Shown piece after piece: positions 36,351 through 44,368 of a DNA stretch of 64,000 bases (the first letter of the stretch is position 1; each line of letters opens with the position of its first letter). Source of the stretch: Azonexus hydrophilus DSM 23864 (lineage in GTDB: Bacteria; Pseudomonadota; Gammaproteobacteria; Burkholderiales; Rhodocyclaceae); the NCBI RefSeq assembly GCF_000429605.1, contig NZ_AUCE01000019.1, positions 23,127-87,126 of the forward strand. Direction: 5' to 3'. Below the pieces are notes generated by a model. The model ran no database searches, was not told the DNA's origin, and worked only from the letters and a program-made list of their open reading frames with translations. The position numbers and the translations under genes were made by a program.

Positions 36351-36441
36351 TGCGTTCTTCCTCGAAGTCGCCCCAGAGCGTGTTGAGGATGGCGAGCAGC
36401 ACGGCGAAGCCGATGCCGAGTACCCAGGCGAAATACCACAT
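36340..36441 (-). CDS. cydX: CydX, small subunit of cytochrome bd
   Basis: A 33-residue gene too short for most gene callers. The translation starts MWYFAWVLGIGFAVLLAIL and ends WGDFEEERNGR, which is the CydX signature: one membrane helix, then an acidic WxDFEE-like tail. CydX packs against CydA and stabilises the haem b595/d site. Its stop overlaps the start of the ybgE-like gene. It lies after the Rieske gene rather than directly after cydB. Confidence 0.92.
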   Translation of the reverse strand: MWYFAWVLGIGFAVLLAILNTLWGDFEEERNGR

Positions 36442-36453
36442 GATGTTTTCCTT

Positions 36454-37077
36454 TCAGGTCTTGTCGAATTCGTCGCTGCCGATGATCAGGCGGGTGTCCG
36501 TCAGATACTGGTGCGGCGGGATTTCCAGATTGGTCGGGGCCGGTTTGTTCTTGAACACGCGGCCGGCGAAGTCGAAGGTCGAGCCGTGGCACGGGCAGAG
36601 AAAGCCGCCTGGCCAGTCGGCGCCGAGTGCCGGGTCGCCGGGGGTGAAGGCGTTCGACGGCGAGCAGCCGAGGTGGGTGCAGATGCCGACGGCGACCAGC
36701 ATTTCCGGCACCCGCGAGCGGGTTTCGTTGGCCGCGTAGGCGGGCTGCTGCGAGGTGACGGCCGAAGCCGGGTCGGCCAGCATCGGTTCGGCCTTTTTCA
36801 GCGCGGCGAGCATTTCCGGCGTGCGGTTGAGGATCCACACCGGCTTGCCGCGCCATTCGACGACCATCATCTCGCCCGGCGCCAGCTTGCCGATGTCGAC
36901 TTCGACCGGCGCACCGGCGGCGAGCGCGCGCTCGGAGGGCATCAGGCTGCTGACGAAGGGCACGATGGCGGTCAGCGCCAGCGCGCCGCCGGCACCGGCC
37001 GTGGCCATGATCCACTGGCGGCGGGCCGGGCTGTCGCAGACGGTGAAGGACTCACCGGAACACAGGCATTCGGACAT
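36454..37077 (-). CDS. Rieske [2Fe-2S] protein (cytochrome bc1 type) inside the cyd operon
   Basis: 207 residues. A twin-arginine signal and membrane anchor (RRQWIMATAGAG, then LALTAIVPFV) precede a full Rieske domain. The cluster ligands are C133/H135 in CTHLGC and C161/H164 in CPCHGS, with C138 and C163 for the disulfide. This is the PetA (bc1) type rather than a dioxygenase ferredoxin. The gene lies 11 bases after cydB and 12 bases before cydX on the same strand, with no petB or petC nearby. It may form part of a quinol-oxidising complex with cytochrome bd, or be a relocated petA. Confidence 0.93.
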   Translation of the reverse strand: MSECLCSGESFTVCDSPARRQWIMATAGAGGALALTAIVPFVSSLMPSERALAAGAPVEVDIGKLAPGEMMVVEWRGKPVWILNRTPEMLAALKKAEPMLADPASAVTSQQPAYAANETRSRVPEMLVAVGICTHLGCSPSNAFTPGDPALGADWPGGFLCPCHGSTFDFAGRVFKNKPAPTNLEIPPHQYLTDTRLIIGSDEFDKT

Positions 37078-37088
37078 GGCGTTCTCCC

Positions 37089-38231
37089 TTAGTAGGCGGC
37101 GTGGTCGTTCTCACGGATGTAGGCGGCGGTGACCTTGCCGGCCATCACTTTGTAGGCCCAGCCGGTGTAGGCAATGATGATCGGCATGAAGATCAGCGTC
37201 GCCCAGAGCATGATGTTCAGCGTCAGGTGGCTGGAGACGCTGTCGTAGACGGTGAGGCCGGAGCGCAGGTCGGTCGACGAGGGCATCACGAAGGGGAACA
37301 GCGAGGCGCCGGCGGTGCCGATGACGCCGACGATGGCCAGCGACGAGGCGACGAAGGCGGCCAGCGTGGCGCGATTGACCGCCAGCAGCATGGCCGCCAG
37401 CGTGCCGGCGTAGGCCAGAGCCGGCAGCACCATGGTCAGCGGGGCTTTGTCGTAATTGGCCAGCCAGGCGCCGGGTTGGCGGATGACTTCCTTGTCGAGC
37501 GGATTGGGTAAGGCGCCGGCATCGACCGCCGAAACGATGGCGTAGCCGTCAATGCCCTGCCACAGCCAGATACCGGCAGCCGAGAAGCCGATCAGCAGCA
37601 GGCTGCCGAAGACCAGCATGGCCGTCTGCGTGCGCCGCTGGACGGCGCCTTCGGTGCGGTGCATCAGGTAGATCGCGCCGTGGAAGGTGATCATCGCCGT
37701 CGATACCACGCCGCAGAGCAGGGCGAAGGGGTTGAGCAGGGCCCAGAAGCTGCCGGTGTAGTAGGGCATCAGGTTGTCGGCGAAATGGAAGGGCACGCCC
37801 TGGAACAGGTTGCCGAAAGCGACGCCGAAGATCAGCGGCGGCACGGCGCCGCCGACGAACAGGCCCCAGTCCCAGGTCTGGCGCCAGGTCGGGTTGTTGA
37901 TCTTGCTTCGGTAGTCGAAGCCGACCGGGCGGAAGAATAGTGCCCAGAGCACGGCCAGCATCGCCCAGTAGAAGCCGGAGAAGGCGGTCGCATAGACCAG
38001 CGGCCAGGCGGCGAAGATGGCGCCGCCGCCGGTGATGAACCAGACCTGGTTGCCGTCCCAGTGCGGGCCGACGGTGTTGATGACGATGCGCCGTTCGACG
38101 TCGTCCTTGCCGACGAAGGGCAGCAGCGTGCCGACGCCCATGTCGTGGCCGTCCATGATGGCGAAACCGACCAGCAGGACGCCGACCAGCAGCCACCAGA
38201 TGAGTTTCAGCGTGGGGTAATCGAAAAGCAT
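37089..38231 (-). CDS. cydB: Cytochrome bd ubiquinol oxidase subunit II
   Basis: 380 residues, the usual CydB length. It opens with LKLIWWLLVGVLLVGFAIMDGHDMGVG and has eight or nine membrane helices, including HWDGNQVWFITGGGAIFAAWP, a strongly conserved CydB segment. It forms the heterodimer with CydA and starts nine bases after the cydA stop. Confidence 0.97.
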   Translation of the reverse strand: MLFDYPTLKLIWWLLVGVLLVGFAIMDGHDMGVGTLLPFVGKDDVERRIVINTVGPHWDGNQVWFITGGGAIFAAWPLVYATAFSGFYWAMLAVLWALFFRPVGFDYRSKINNPTWRQTWDWGLFVGGAVPPLIFGVAFGNLFQGVPFHFADNLMPYYTGSFWALLNPFALLCGVVSTAMITFHGAIYLMHRTEGAVQRRTQTAMLVFGSLLLIGFSAAGIWLWQGIDGYAIVSAVDAGALPNPLDKEVIRQPGAWLANYDKAPLTMVLPALAYAGTLAAMLLAVNRATLAAFVASSLAIVGVIGTAGASLFPFVMPSSTDLRSGLTVYDSVSSHLTLNIMLWATLIFMPIIIAYTGWAYKVMAGKVTAAYIRENDHAAY

Positions 38232-38240
38232 GGTTGTTCC

Positions 38241-39797
38241 TCAGGCGTGAGCGTATTCATTGTCGTAGCGGCCGGTACCCAGGCTGCCCGGACCCTGCTT
38301 GGCGAAGCGCACCATCAGGTACATCTCGACCGCCAGCAGCAGCGTGTAGAAGCCGATGAAGCCGGCGAGCGAGCCGTAGAGGCTGCCGACTGACAGCGTC
38401 GACACCGACATGTGAGTCGGCAGCACGCCGTAGATGGTCCAGGGCTGGCGGCCGTATTCGGCGACGAACCAGCCGAGCTCGCAGGACAGCCAGGGCACCG
38501 GCAGCATCCACAGCGAGGCGCGCAGCAGCCACGGCTTGTCGGCGAAATTGCCCTTGATCGAGTACCACAGGGCGGCGCCGAACAGCGCCAGCATCAGGAA
38601 GCCGAAGGCAACCATCAGGCGGAAGGTCCAGAACAGCGGGGCAACGCGCGGGATGGTGTCGGCTACGGCTTTGTCGATGATTTCCGGGGTGACGTCGCGC
38701 ATGTCGACAACGTATTTCTTCAGTAGCAGGCCGAAGCCGAGATCAGCCTTGTGCTGCTCGAATTCTTCCCTGAGCGCGGCGTCGTTCGGGGTCTTGCGCA
38801 AGGCTTCAAGGGTGACGACGGCCTCCATGCCGGACAGGATGCGTTCGCGGTTCTTCTCGCGGATTTCCTTGATGCCGGGAATCTGCTGGTCGAGCGAGCG
38901 GGTGCCGATGATGCCCATGACCCAGGGAATCTCGATGGCAAAGTCGTTCTTCATTTCGGCTTCGTTGGGAATCGCGATCAGGTTGAAGCCGGCCGGTGCC
39001 GGTTCGGTCTCCCACATCGCTTCCATCGCGGCCAGCTTGGTCTGCTGCGCTTCGCCGACGGTGTAGCCGGATTCGTCGCCGAGCACGATGACCGAGCAGA
39101 TCGAGGCGAAGCCGAAGGCGGCGGCGATGCGGAAGCTCTTCTTGGCGAACTCGACGTCGCGCCCGCGCAGCAGGTAGAAGGCCGAGATCGAGAGGACGAA
39201 CATGGCGCCGGTGACGTAGCCGGCCGAGACGGTATGGACGAACTTGGCCTGGGCGTCTGGGTTGAACAAGACGGCCCAGAAATCGACCATCTCCATGCGC
39301 ATGGTCACGTAGCTGAATTCGGCGCCGACCGGATTCTGCATCCAGCCGTTGGCGATCAGGATCCACAGCGCCGACAGGTTGGTGCCGACCGCCATGAGGA
39401 TGGTCACCAGCAGATGCTGCTTGCGCGACAGACGGTCCCAGCCGAAGAAGAACAGGCCGATGAAGGTCGATTCGAGGAAGAAGGCCATCAGGCCTTCGAT
39501 GGCCAGCGGCGCGCCGAAGATGTCGCCGACGTAGTGCGAGTAGTAGGCCCAGTTGGTGCCGAACTGGAACTCCATGGTGATGCCGGTGGTCACGCCAAGC
39601 GCGAAATTGATGCCGAACAGCTTGCCCCAGAAACGGGTCATGTCCTTGTAGATGGTCTTGCCGGTCATCACGTAGGCGGATTCCATGATCACCAGGATCC
39701 AGGTCATGCCGATGGTCAATGGCACGAACAGGAAGTGGTACATCGCGGTGATCGCGAACTGTAGCCGGGACAGGTCGACAAGCTCTTCACTGAGCAT
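38241..39797 (-). CDS. cydA: Cytochrome bd ubiquinol oxidase subunit I
   Basis: 518 residues, close to E. coli CydA in length, so the long quinol-binding Q loop is present. Haem ligands can be placed: the N-terminal histidine in [15 protein letters not shown], the second in [13 protein letters not shown], and a methionine in [11 protein letters not shown]. The [13 protein letters not shown] segment is also conserved. It oxidises quinol and reduces oxygen to water at high affinity without pumping protons. The upstream cydP overlaps its start. Confidence 0.97.
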   Translation of the reverse strand: MLSEELVDLSRLQFAITAMYHFLFVPLTIGMTWILVIMESAYVMTGKTIYKDMTRFWGKLFGINFALGVTTGITMEFQFGTNWAYYSHYVGDIFGAPLAIEGLMAFFLESTFIGLFFFGWDRLSRKQHLLVTILMAVGTNLSALWILIANGWMQNPVGAEFSYVTMRMEMVDFWAVLFNPDAQAKFVHTVSAGYVTGAMFVLSISAFYLLRGRDVEFAKKSFRIAAAFGFASICSVIVLGDESGYTVGEAQQTKLAAMEAMWETEPAPAGFNLIAIPNEAEMKNDFAIEIPWVMGIIGTRSLDQQIPGIKEIREKNRERILSGMEAVVTLEALRKTPNDAALREEFEQHKADLGFGLLLKKYVVDMRDVTPEIIDKAVADTIPRVAPLFWTFRLMVAFGFLMLALFGAALWYSIKGNFADKPWLLRASLWMLPVPWLSCELGWFVAEYGRQPWTIYGVLPTHMSVSTLSVGSLYGSLAGFIGFYTLLLAVEMYLMVRFAKQGPGSLGTGRYDNEYAHA

Positions 39798-39963
39798 GGG
39801 TTTCTCCTTGCGGGGCGGTGGTGAAATGACGGGCGGCCGTCGTGTCGTCGACGGCGACCCGGACGTCGCGGATGAACAGCCACCAGATCGCCGTCAGGAC
39901 GATCAGCTTGGCGATGACGAGAAGGATCAGTTCGCGTCTGAGTCGGCGGTCGCGTCGGTCCAT
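39787..39963 (-). CDS. cydP: CydP, small membrane protein of the cytochrome bd operon
   Basis: 58 residues. CGGAG lies before the ATG at 39963, and the stop overlaps the cydA start by 11 bases. The translation starts [12 protein letters not shown], then a single helix ([19 protein letters not shown]) and RDVRVAVD. This basic-helix-RDxRV pattern is what is annotated as CydP in beta- and gammaproteobacteria. It is the first gene of the operon. Confidence 0.82.
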   Translation of the reverse strand: MDRRDRRLRRELILLVIAKLIVLTAIWWLFIRDVRVAVDDTTAARHFTTAPQGETHAQ

Positions 39964-39997
39964 GGCGGGCTCCGGTGGTTGAATAACAGTCTTTGCT

Positions 39998-40015
39998 TAT
40001 CAAGAGCCGTGCCAG
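39998..40015 (-). promoter_or_regulatory. Sigma-54 (-24/-12) promoter of the cyd operon
   Basis: On the minus strand the sequence reads CTGGCACGGCTCTTGATA. The -24 element TGGCACG is a perfect match. Four bases later comes TTGAT in place of TTGCA/T, so only the C of the -12 GC is changed. The GG-to-GA spacing is the required ten bases. The predicted start lies near 39988, leaving about 25 bases before cydP. The divergent gene encodes a sigma-54 activator. Confidence 0.6.
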
Positions 40016-40059
40016 CCCGAGCGGGGCTGAAAATTCGCCGCAAGTCATTGATTTGAAAA

Positions 40060-40080
40060 CCTGCGGCGTTTCGTCGCAGG
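40060..40080. promoter_or_regulatory. Palindrome, possible enhancer site for the sigma-54 activator
   Basis: CCTGCGGCG-TTT-CGTCGCAGG is an almost perfect nine-base inverted repeat centred about 82 bases upstream of the predicted cyd start. A second dyad, TGCCA-GTTG-TGGCA, lies at 40101-40114, followed by direct TGGCAG repeats at 40110, 40120, 40133 and 40154. Palindromes at this distance suit binding by an enhancer-binding protein. Confidence 0.4.
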
Positions 40081-40131
40081 GGGATTTTCTGGGCTTTTTT
40101 TGCCAGTTGTGGCAGAGTGTGGCAGTAATCA

Positions 40132-41478
40132 ATGGCAGTGATTGGCGGAGAAATGGCAGATAACAACGGTAGCCCCCAGCTCAGCGAACTGGTTTCCTTC
40201 CTGCAGACCTTGCCCGAGCCGCACATCCTGTGCGACCGCAACTACCGGATCATTGCCGCCAACGACGCTTATCGCGCTAGCTGGCTGGATCAGCAGGAAG
40301 TCGTCGGGCGCAAGTGCTACGAGGTTTCGCACCGCTACGATGTGCCTTGCGACCAGGCCGGCGAGTTCTGTCCGCTGCAGCGCAGCTTGCGATCCGGCCA
40401 GCGCGAGCGCGTGCTGCACCTGCACCACACGCCGCAGGGCGAGAGCTTCGAGAACATCGAGCTGTCGCCGATCCGCGATGCCAGCGGCGAGATCGTCTAT
40501 TACATCGAGAAGCTCGAACCGCTGCCCGGCGCCCGCAGCCAGGCGCATGCGCAGGGCTTGATCGGTCGTTCGCCGGCCTTCGTGCGGATGATGGAAATGG
40601 TTGCCCGCGTCGCGCCGTCCGACGCCGCCGTGCTCCTGCAGGGTGAATCGGGCACCGGCAAGGAACTGGTCGCCGGCGCCATCCACCGGATCAGCAAGCG
40701 CGCCGACCAGCCCTTTGTTGCGGTCGACTGCTCGGGCTTGCCGGAAACGCTGTTCGAAAGCGAGTTGTTCGGCCACGAGCGCGGCGCCTTCACCGGCGCC
40801 ACCGCACGCAAGACCGGGCTGGTCGAGGCGGCGGCCGGTGGCACGCTGTTCCTCGACGAGGTCGGCGATATTCCGCTGTCGATCCAGGTCAAGCTGCTGC
40901 GCCTGCTCGAAACCGGCACTTACCGTCGGGTCGGCTCGCCGGAACTGCGCAAGGCCGAGGTCCGCATCGTTTCGGCGACGCACCGGCCGCTGGCCGAGAT
41001 GGTCGAGACCGGCAGCTTTCGCCAGGATCTGTTCTACCGCCTGAACATCTTCCCGATCTTCCTGCCGCCCCTGCGCGAGCGCGGCGACGACGTGCTGCTG
41101 CTGGCCGAGGCGCTGCTCGCCCGGGTTGCCGCCGGCCGGCCGCTGGGCATTTCTGCCGACGCCAGGGCATGGCTGTCGGCTTATGCCTATCCCGGCAATG
41201 TGCGCGAATTGCGCAACCTGCTCGAACGCGCCTGCCTGCTGTGCGACGGTGACGAAATCCGTCCCGAGCATCTGCCTGTGGGCATGCAGGCGGGTAGGCC
41301 GGACCTTGTCCCGAGCCATCTTGCCGGCGCGACGGCCTCCCGGCCTGCGTTACCGGCCGAGGTCGATCTGCCGGCGGTGCTGCGCAGTTTCCGGGGCAGC
41401 CGCAAGGCGCTGGCGGCGCATCTGGGTTGGTCGGAGCGCACCCTGTACCGGCGCCTGAAGGCACTTGGCCTGAAATAG
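40132..41478 (+). CDS. Sigma-54-dependent transcriptional activator with cysteine-rich PAS domain
   Basis: 448 residues. An N-terminal PAS domain (about 15-130) contains a cysteine cluster ([12 protein letters not shown] and EFCPL). The AAA+ domain (about 145-370) has Walker A GESGTGKE, the sigma-54 contact loop GAFTGA, and Walker [12 protein letters not shown] Fis-type helix-turn-helix ends the protein ([20 protein letters not shown]). The Cys/His cluster could hold a metal or sense redox state. Neither candidate start (40132 or 40153) has a well-spaced ribosome site. It diverges from the cyd operon and most likely controls it. Confidence 0.9.
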   Translation: MAVIGGEMADNNGSPQLSELVSFLQTLPEPHILCDRNYRIIAANDAYRASWLDQQEVVGRKCYEVSHRYDVPCDQAGEFCPLQRSLRSGQRERVLHLHHTPQGESFENIELSPIRDASGEIVYYIEKLEPLPGARSQAHAQGLIGRSPAFVRMMEMVARVAPSDAAVLLQGESGTGKELVAGAIHRISKRADQPFVAVDCSGLPETLFESELFGHERGAFTGATARKTGLVEAAAGGTLFLDEVGDIPLSIQVKLLRLLETGTYRRVGSPELRKAEVRIVSATHRPLAEMVETGSFRQDLFYRLNIFPIFLPPLRERGDDVLLLAEALLARVAAGRPLGISADARAWLSAYAYPGNVRELRNLLERACLLCDGDEIRPEHLPVGMQAGRPDLVPSHLAGATASRPALPAEVDLPAVLRSFRGSRKALAAHLGWSERTLYRRLKALGLK

Positions 41479-41488
41479 CCAATAGGTA

Positions 41489-41515
41489 TCCAGTGGATTG
41501 TTTCAATCAATTGGA
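41489..41515. promoter_or_regulatory. Operator-like palindrome upstream of ahpF
   Basis: TCCAGTGGATTG-TTT-CAATCAATTGGA matches its own reverse complement at 10 of 12 positions per arm. It overlaps the -35 region of the likely ahpF promoter. A degenerate OxyR spacing (ATAG-N7-GTGG-N7-CAAT-N7-ATAA) also fits here, though only the first tetrad matches the consensus. An OxyR-type regulator is a guess. Confidence 0.4.
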
Positions 41516-41540
41516 TAAATAGAGGCGGCCTCCCTAATAT
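41511..41540 (+). promoter_or_regulatory. Probable sigma-70 promoter of ahpF
   Basis: TTGGAT (41511-41516) and TAATAT (41535-41540) are 18 bases apart. The ahpF ATG lies 45 bases after the -10. The palindrome at 41489-41515 overlaps the -35. Confidence 0.45.
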
Positions 41541-41585
41541 GGCCCCTGACCGATTTGCCAGACCAACTGATTCAGGGAGAACACC

Positions 41586-43136
41586 ATGCTCGACAGCACC
41601 ATCAAGGAACAACTCAAGGCTTACCTGCAGCGCCTGCAAGGCCCGATCGAACTGGTCGCCGCGCTGGGCGAAGACGACAAGTCGCAGGAAATGCGCGCGC
41701 TGCTCAACGACATCCTCGATTGCTCGCCGCAGGTCAGCCTGCGCGAGGAAGCGCACGCCCGCATTCCCTCGTTCGGCGTCACCGTGCCGGGGCAGACGCC
41801 GCGCATCCGCTTTGCCGGTCTGCCGATGGGCCACGAATTCACCTCGCTGGTCCTGGCTCTCCTGCAGGTCAGCGGCTATCCGCCCAAGGTCGAGCAGGCG
41901 GTCATCGATCAGGTCAAGAACCTGAGCGACCGGCTCGATTTCGAGACCTACATTTCCCTGTCCTGCCACAACTGCCCGGACGTCGTTCAGGCGATCAACC
42001 TGATGGCTGCGCTCAACCCGAACATCAGCAGCACGATGATCGACGGCGCGCTGTTCCAGGGCGAAGTCGAGGCCCGCCAGATCATGGCCGTGCCGACGAC
42101 CTACCTGAACGGCGAGGAATTCGGTGCCGGGCGCATGCTGATCGAGGAAATCCTGGCCAAGGTCGATACCGGCGCCGCCGCCCGCGCCGCCGAAGAACTG
42201 GCCGCCAAGGCAGCCTTCGACGTGCTCGTCGTCGGTGGTGGTCCGGCTGGTTCGGCCGCGGCCATCTACGCAGCCCGCAAGGGCATCCGCACCGGCGTGC
42301 TGGCCGAGCGTTTCGGCGGGCAGGTGATGGATACGCTGGGCATCGAAAACTTCATCTCGGTCAAGGAAACCGAAGGACCCAAGCTGGTCGCCGCACTGGA
42401 GCAGCACGTCAAGGCCTACGAGGTCGACGTGATGAACCTGCAGCGCGCCGCCAAGCTGATCCCGGCGGCCGAAGAAGGCGGTCTGGTCGAAGTGCAACTG
42501 GAGAATGGCGCGTCGCTCAAGTCGAAGTCGGTGATCCTGGCCACCGGCGCCCGCTGGCGCGAGATGAACGTGCCCGGCGAGAAGGAATACAAAGCCAAGG
42601 GCGTCTGCTTCTGCCCGCACTGCGACGGCCCGCTGTTCAAGGGCAAGCGTGTAGCGGTGATCGGCGGCGGCAATTCCGGCGTTGAAGCGGCGATTGACCT
42701 GGCCGGCATCGTCGGTCATGTGACCCTGCTCGAATTCGGCGACGCGCTGCGCGCCGACGCCGTATTGCAGAAGAAGCTGTACAGCCTGGCCAACGTCACC
42801 GTGATCAAGTCGGCGCAGACCACCGAAGTCACCGGCGACGGCCAGAAGGTCAACGGGCTGGTGTACAAGGATCGCGTCAGCGGTGAGGAAAAACGCGTCG
42901 AACTCGAAGGCATCTTCGTCCAGATCGGCCTGTTGCCGAATACTGACTGGCTGAAGGAAACGGTCGAGTTGTCGAAGTTCGGCGAGATCGTCATCGACGC
43001 CAAGGGTCACACCTCGGTCCCCGGCGTGTTTGCTGCCGGCGACTGCACGACGGTGCCGTACAAGCAGATCATCATCGCCATGGGTGCCGGCGCAACGGCT
43101 TCGCTCAGCGCGTTTGATCACTTGATCCGCAGTTGA
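41586..43136 (+). CDS. ahpF: Alkyl hydroperoxide reductase subunit F
   Basis: 516 residues against about 520 for E. coli AhpF. Two thioredoxin-like folds form the N-terminal domain (about 1-200) with the redox pair in SCHNCPDVV. An FAD-binding motif follows ([19 protein letters not shown]). The thioredoxin-reductase-type pair is CPHCDGPLF, with the NADH motif [17 protein letters not shown] after it. AhpF passes electrons from NADH to the peroxiredoxin AhpC. The ATG has AGGGAGA upstream. No ahpC is in this window, so the partner must be elsewhere. Confidence 0.96.
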   Translation: MLDSTIKEQLKAYLQRLQGPIELVAALGEDDKSQEMRALLNDILDCSPQVSLREEAHARIPSFGVTVPGQTPRIRFAGLPMGHEFTSLVLALLQVSGYPPKVEQAVIDQVKNLSDRLDFETYISLSCHNCPDVVQAINLMAALNPNISSTMIDGALFQGEVEARQIMAVPTTYLNGEEFGAGRMLIEEILAKVDTGAAARAAEELAAKAAFDVLVVGGGPAGSAAAIYAARKGIRTGVLAERFGGQVMDTLGIENFISVKETEGPKLVAALEQHVKAYEVDVMNLQRAAKLIPAAEEGGLVEVQLENGASLKSKSVILATGARWREMNVPGEKEYKAKGVCFCPHCDGPLFKGKRVAVIGGGNSGVEAAIDLAGIVGHVTLLEFGDALRADAVLQKKLYSLANVTVIKSAQTTEVTGDGQKVNGLVYKDRVSGEEKRVELEGIFVQIGLLPNTDWLKETVELSKFGEIVIDAKGHTSVPGVFAAGDCTTVPYKQIIIAMGAGATASLSAFDHLIRS

Positions 43137-43164
43137 TCGATTACACCGCTCCAAACCATTCTTA

Positions 43165-43197
43165 CCCCGTCATTGCTTCGGCGATGTCGGGGTTTTT
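43165..43197 (+). terminator. Rho-independent terminator of ahpF
   Basis: CCCCGTCATTGC pairs with GCGATGTCGGGG around a TTCG tetraloop and is followed by five T. It starts 28 bases after the ahpF stop. Confidence 0.92.
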
Positions 43198-43224
43198 CGA
43201 TTTCTACTTGCTGAAGGATCATTG

Positions 43225-43698
43225 ATGAAAACCAAATCCCTGCTTCCCCTGTTGTTGTTTGCCTGTGCGCTGACGGTTCACGCTCAGGCAAACAGTCTGC
43301 GTGCCGGCGATACTCTGCCGACGCTGGTGCTGAAGGATCAGCATGACAAACCGGCGATCGTTCCCGCCGATCTGCGCCAGGTCATCTTTGCCGCCGACAA
43401 TGGCGGGGCGGGGCTGGTCACCGGCTGGCTGGATGCGCAGCCGAAAGACTGGTTGCAGCAGACGAAGCGGATCTACCTGGCCGATATCCACAAAATGCCG
43501 GGCCTGATCACGCGCATGTTCGCCTTGCCGAAATTGCGCGAGAAGCCTTACCAGATCGTTCTCGGCCGTGAGGAAGCCGACCTGACCATGCTGCCGCGCA
43601 AGAAGGATTGCGTGACCCTGTTGCCGGTTAACGCCGGCAAGATCGGGGAGGCTGCATTCGTTTGCGATGCGTCGGCCCTGCAGGCAGCGCTCAAATAA
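43225..43698 (+). CDS. Periplasmic thioredoxin-like-fold protein of unknown function
   Basis: 157 residues from the ATG at 43225; the TTG one codon earlier is not needed. A clear signal peptide (LLPLLLFACALTVHAQA) leads to a small domain with the opening AGDTLPTLVLKDQHDKPAIV, which resembles the first strands of redoxin folds. It lacks a CxxC motif; the two remaining cysteines lie near the C-terminus (KKDCVTL and AAFVCDAS). Perhaps a periplasmic stress protein. No partner gene is obvious. Confidence 0.72.
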   Translation: MKTKSLLPLLLFACALTVHAQANSLRAGDTLPTLVLKDQHDKPAIVPADLRQVIFAADNGGAGLVTGWLDAQPKDWLQQTKRIYLADIHKMPGLITRMFALPKLREKPYQIVLGREEADLTMLPRKKDCVTLLPVNAGKIGEAAFVCDASALQAALK

Positions 43699-43721
43699 AA
43701 AAAGGCGGGGAATTCCCCGCC
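43697..43721 (-). terminator. Rho-independent terminator of the cytochrome b/octaheme unit
   Basis: On the minus strand, GGCGGGG-AATT-CCCCGCC is followed by seven T. It lies 26 bases after the stop of the cytochrome b gene. Confidence 0.85.
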
Positions 43722-43747
43722 CAAACACGCAAGGTAAATCGATTCGC

Positions 43748-44368
43748 TTAGTGCTTCTTGTGGTGCTCGTCGACCTCTTCCCAGCCGGTGATCATCGCCT
43801 TGATGTGGGCGAAGACGGTGTGGCCGGTGGTGGTCAGGTAGACGTGGATGAAGAAGAAGGCGGTGATCATGAAGGCGCCCAGCGTATGGGCGACGGCGAC
43901 CCATTCCAGGTTCAGGTATTGGGCGATGCCCAGTTCCTGCCAGTTGCCGTAGAACAGGTAAAGCAGGCCGGAAACCCAGATCAGCGGCGAGATGAAGGCG
44001 AGCAGGGCGAGGTAGGCCAGGCGCTGCAGGGGATTGTGCTTTTGCACCACGGTCTTGCGGAAGGGGTGCGGTGCGTCGCGGAAGATGCCGATCAGGTAGT
44101 AATTGACCATCGCCAGCACGTTCTTCAGTGACGGAAGATACTGCTTCCATTCGCCGGTGGTGAATTGCCAGAAGATGGTGAAGGCCCACAAGGTCAGCAG
44201 GCTCCAGGCGGCCAGGGTGTGGAAATGCACGGCCTGCTCGAAGCCGAGCAGCGCGTAGCTGCCGTGGACTTCGAAACCGGTGATCATCATGGTGATGATG
44301 AGCAGGGCTTGCGACCAATGCCAGAAGCGCTCATAGCGCTTGTAGATGTAGATGCGTTCGGCGCTCAT
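43748..44368 (-). CDS. Membrane cytochrome b (Ni-hydrogenase/thiosulfate-reductase b type)
   Basis: 206 residues with four or five membrane helices. Candidate haem ligands are the histidines in RFWHWSQALLI, HFHTLAAWSLL, VAHTLGAFMIT and FFIHVYLTTTGHT, the usual layout for di-haem cytochrome b561-like subunits. It carries electrons from quinol to a periplasmic partner. Its ATG overlaps the stop of the octaheme cytochrome gene by four bases, so that protein is the expected partner. Confidence 0.87.
   Translation of the reverse strand: MSAERIYIYKRYERFWHWSQALLIITMMITGFEVHGSYALLGFEQAVHFHTLAAWSLLTLWAFTIFWQFTTGEWKQYLPSLKNVLAMVNYYLIGIFRDAPHPFRKTVVQKHNPLQRLAYLALLAFISPLIWVSGLLYLFYGNWQELGIAQYLNLEWVAVAHTLGAFMITAFFFIHVYLTTTGHTVFAHIKAMITGWEEVDEHHKKH

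Noticed and set aside
39989..40002. FNR box in front of cydP
   Set aside because: One half site (TTGAT on the minus strand) is perfect, but the other matches only two of five bases. The same TTGAT is better explained as the -12 element of the sigma-54 promoter.
40110..40125. TGGCAG-N4-TGGCAG as a plus-strand sigma-54 promoter for the activator gene
   Set aside because: The GG-to-GC distance is nine bases; sigma-54 promoters need ten, and the -12 element is poor.
42170..43136. AhpF as a plain thioredoxin reductase
   Set aside because: The chain is 516 residues long and includes the N-terminal double thioredoxin-like domain with its own Cys pair, which thioredoxin reductases lack.
43698..43721. 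Plus-strand terminator for the periplasmic protein gene
   Set aside because: The stem is there but no T-tract follows on the plus strand. The T-tract is on the minus strand, so it belongs to the cytochrome b gene.
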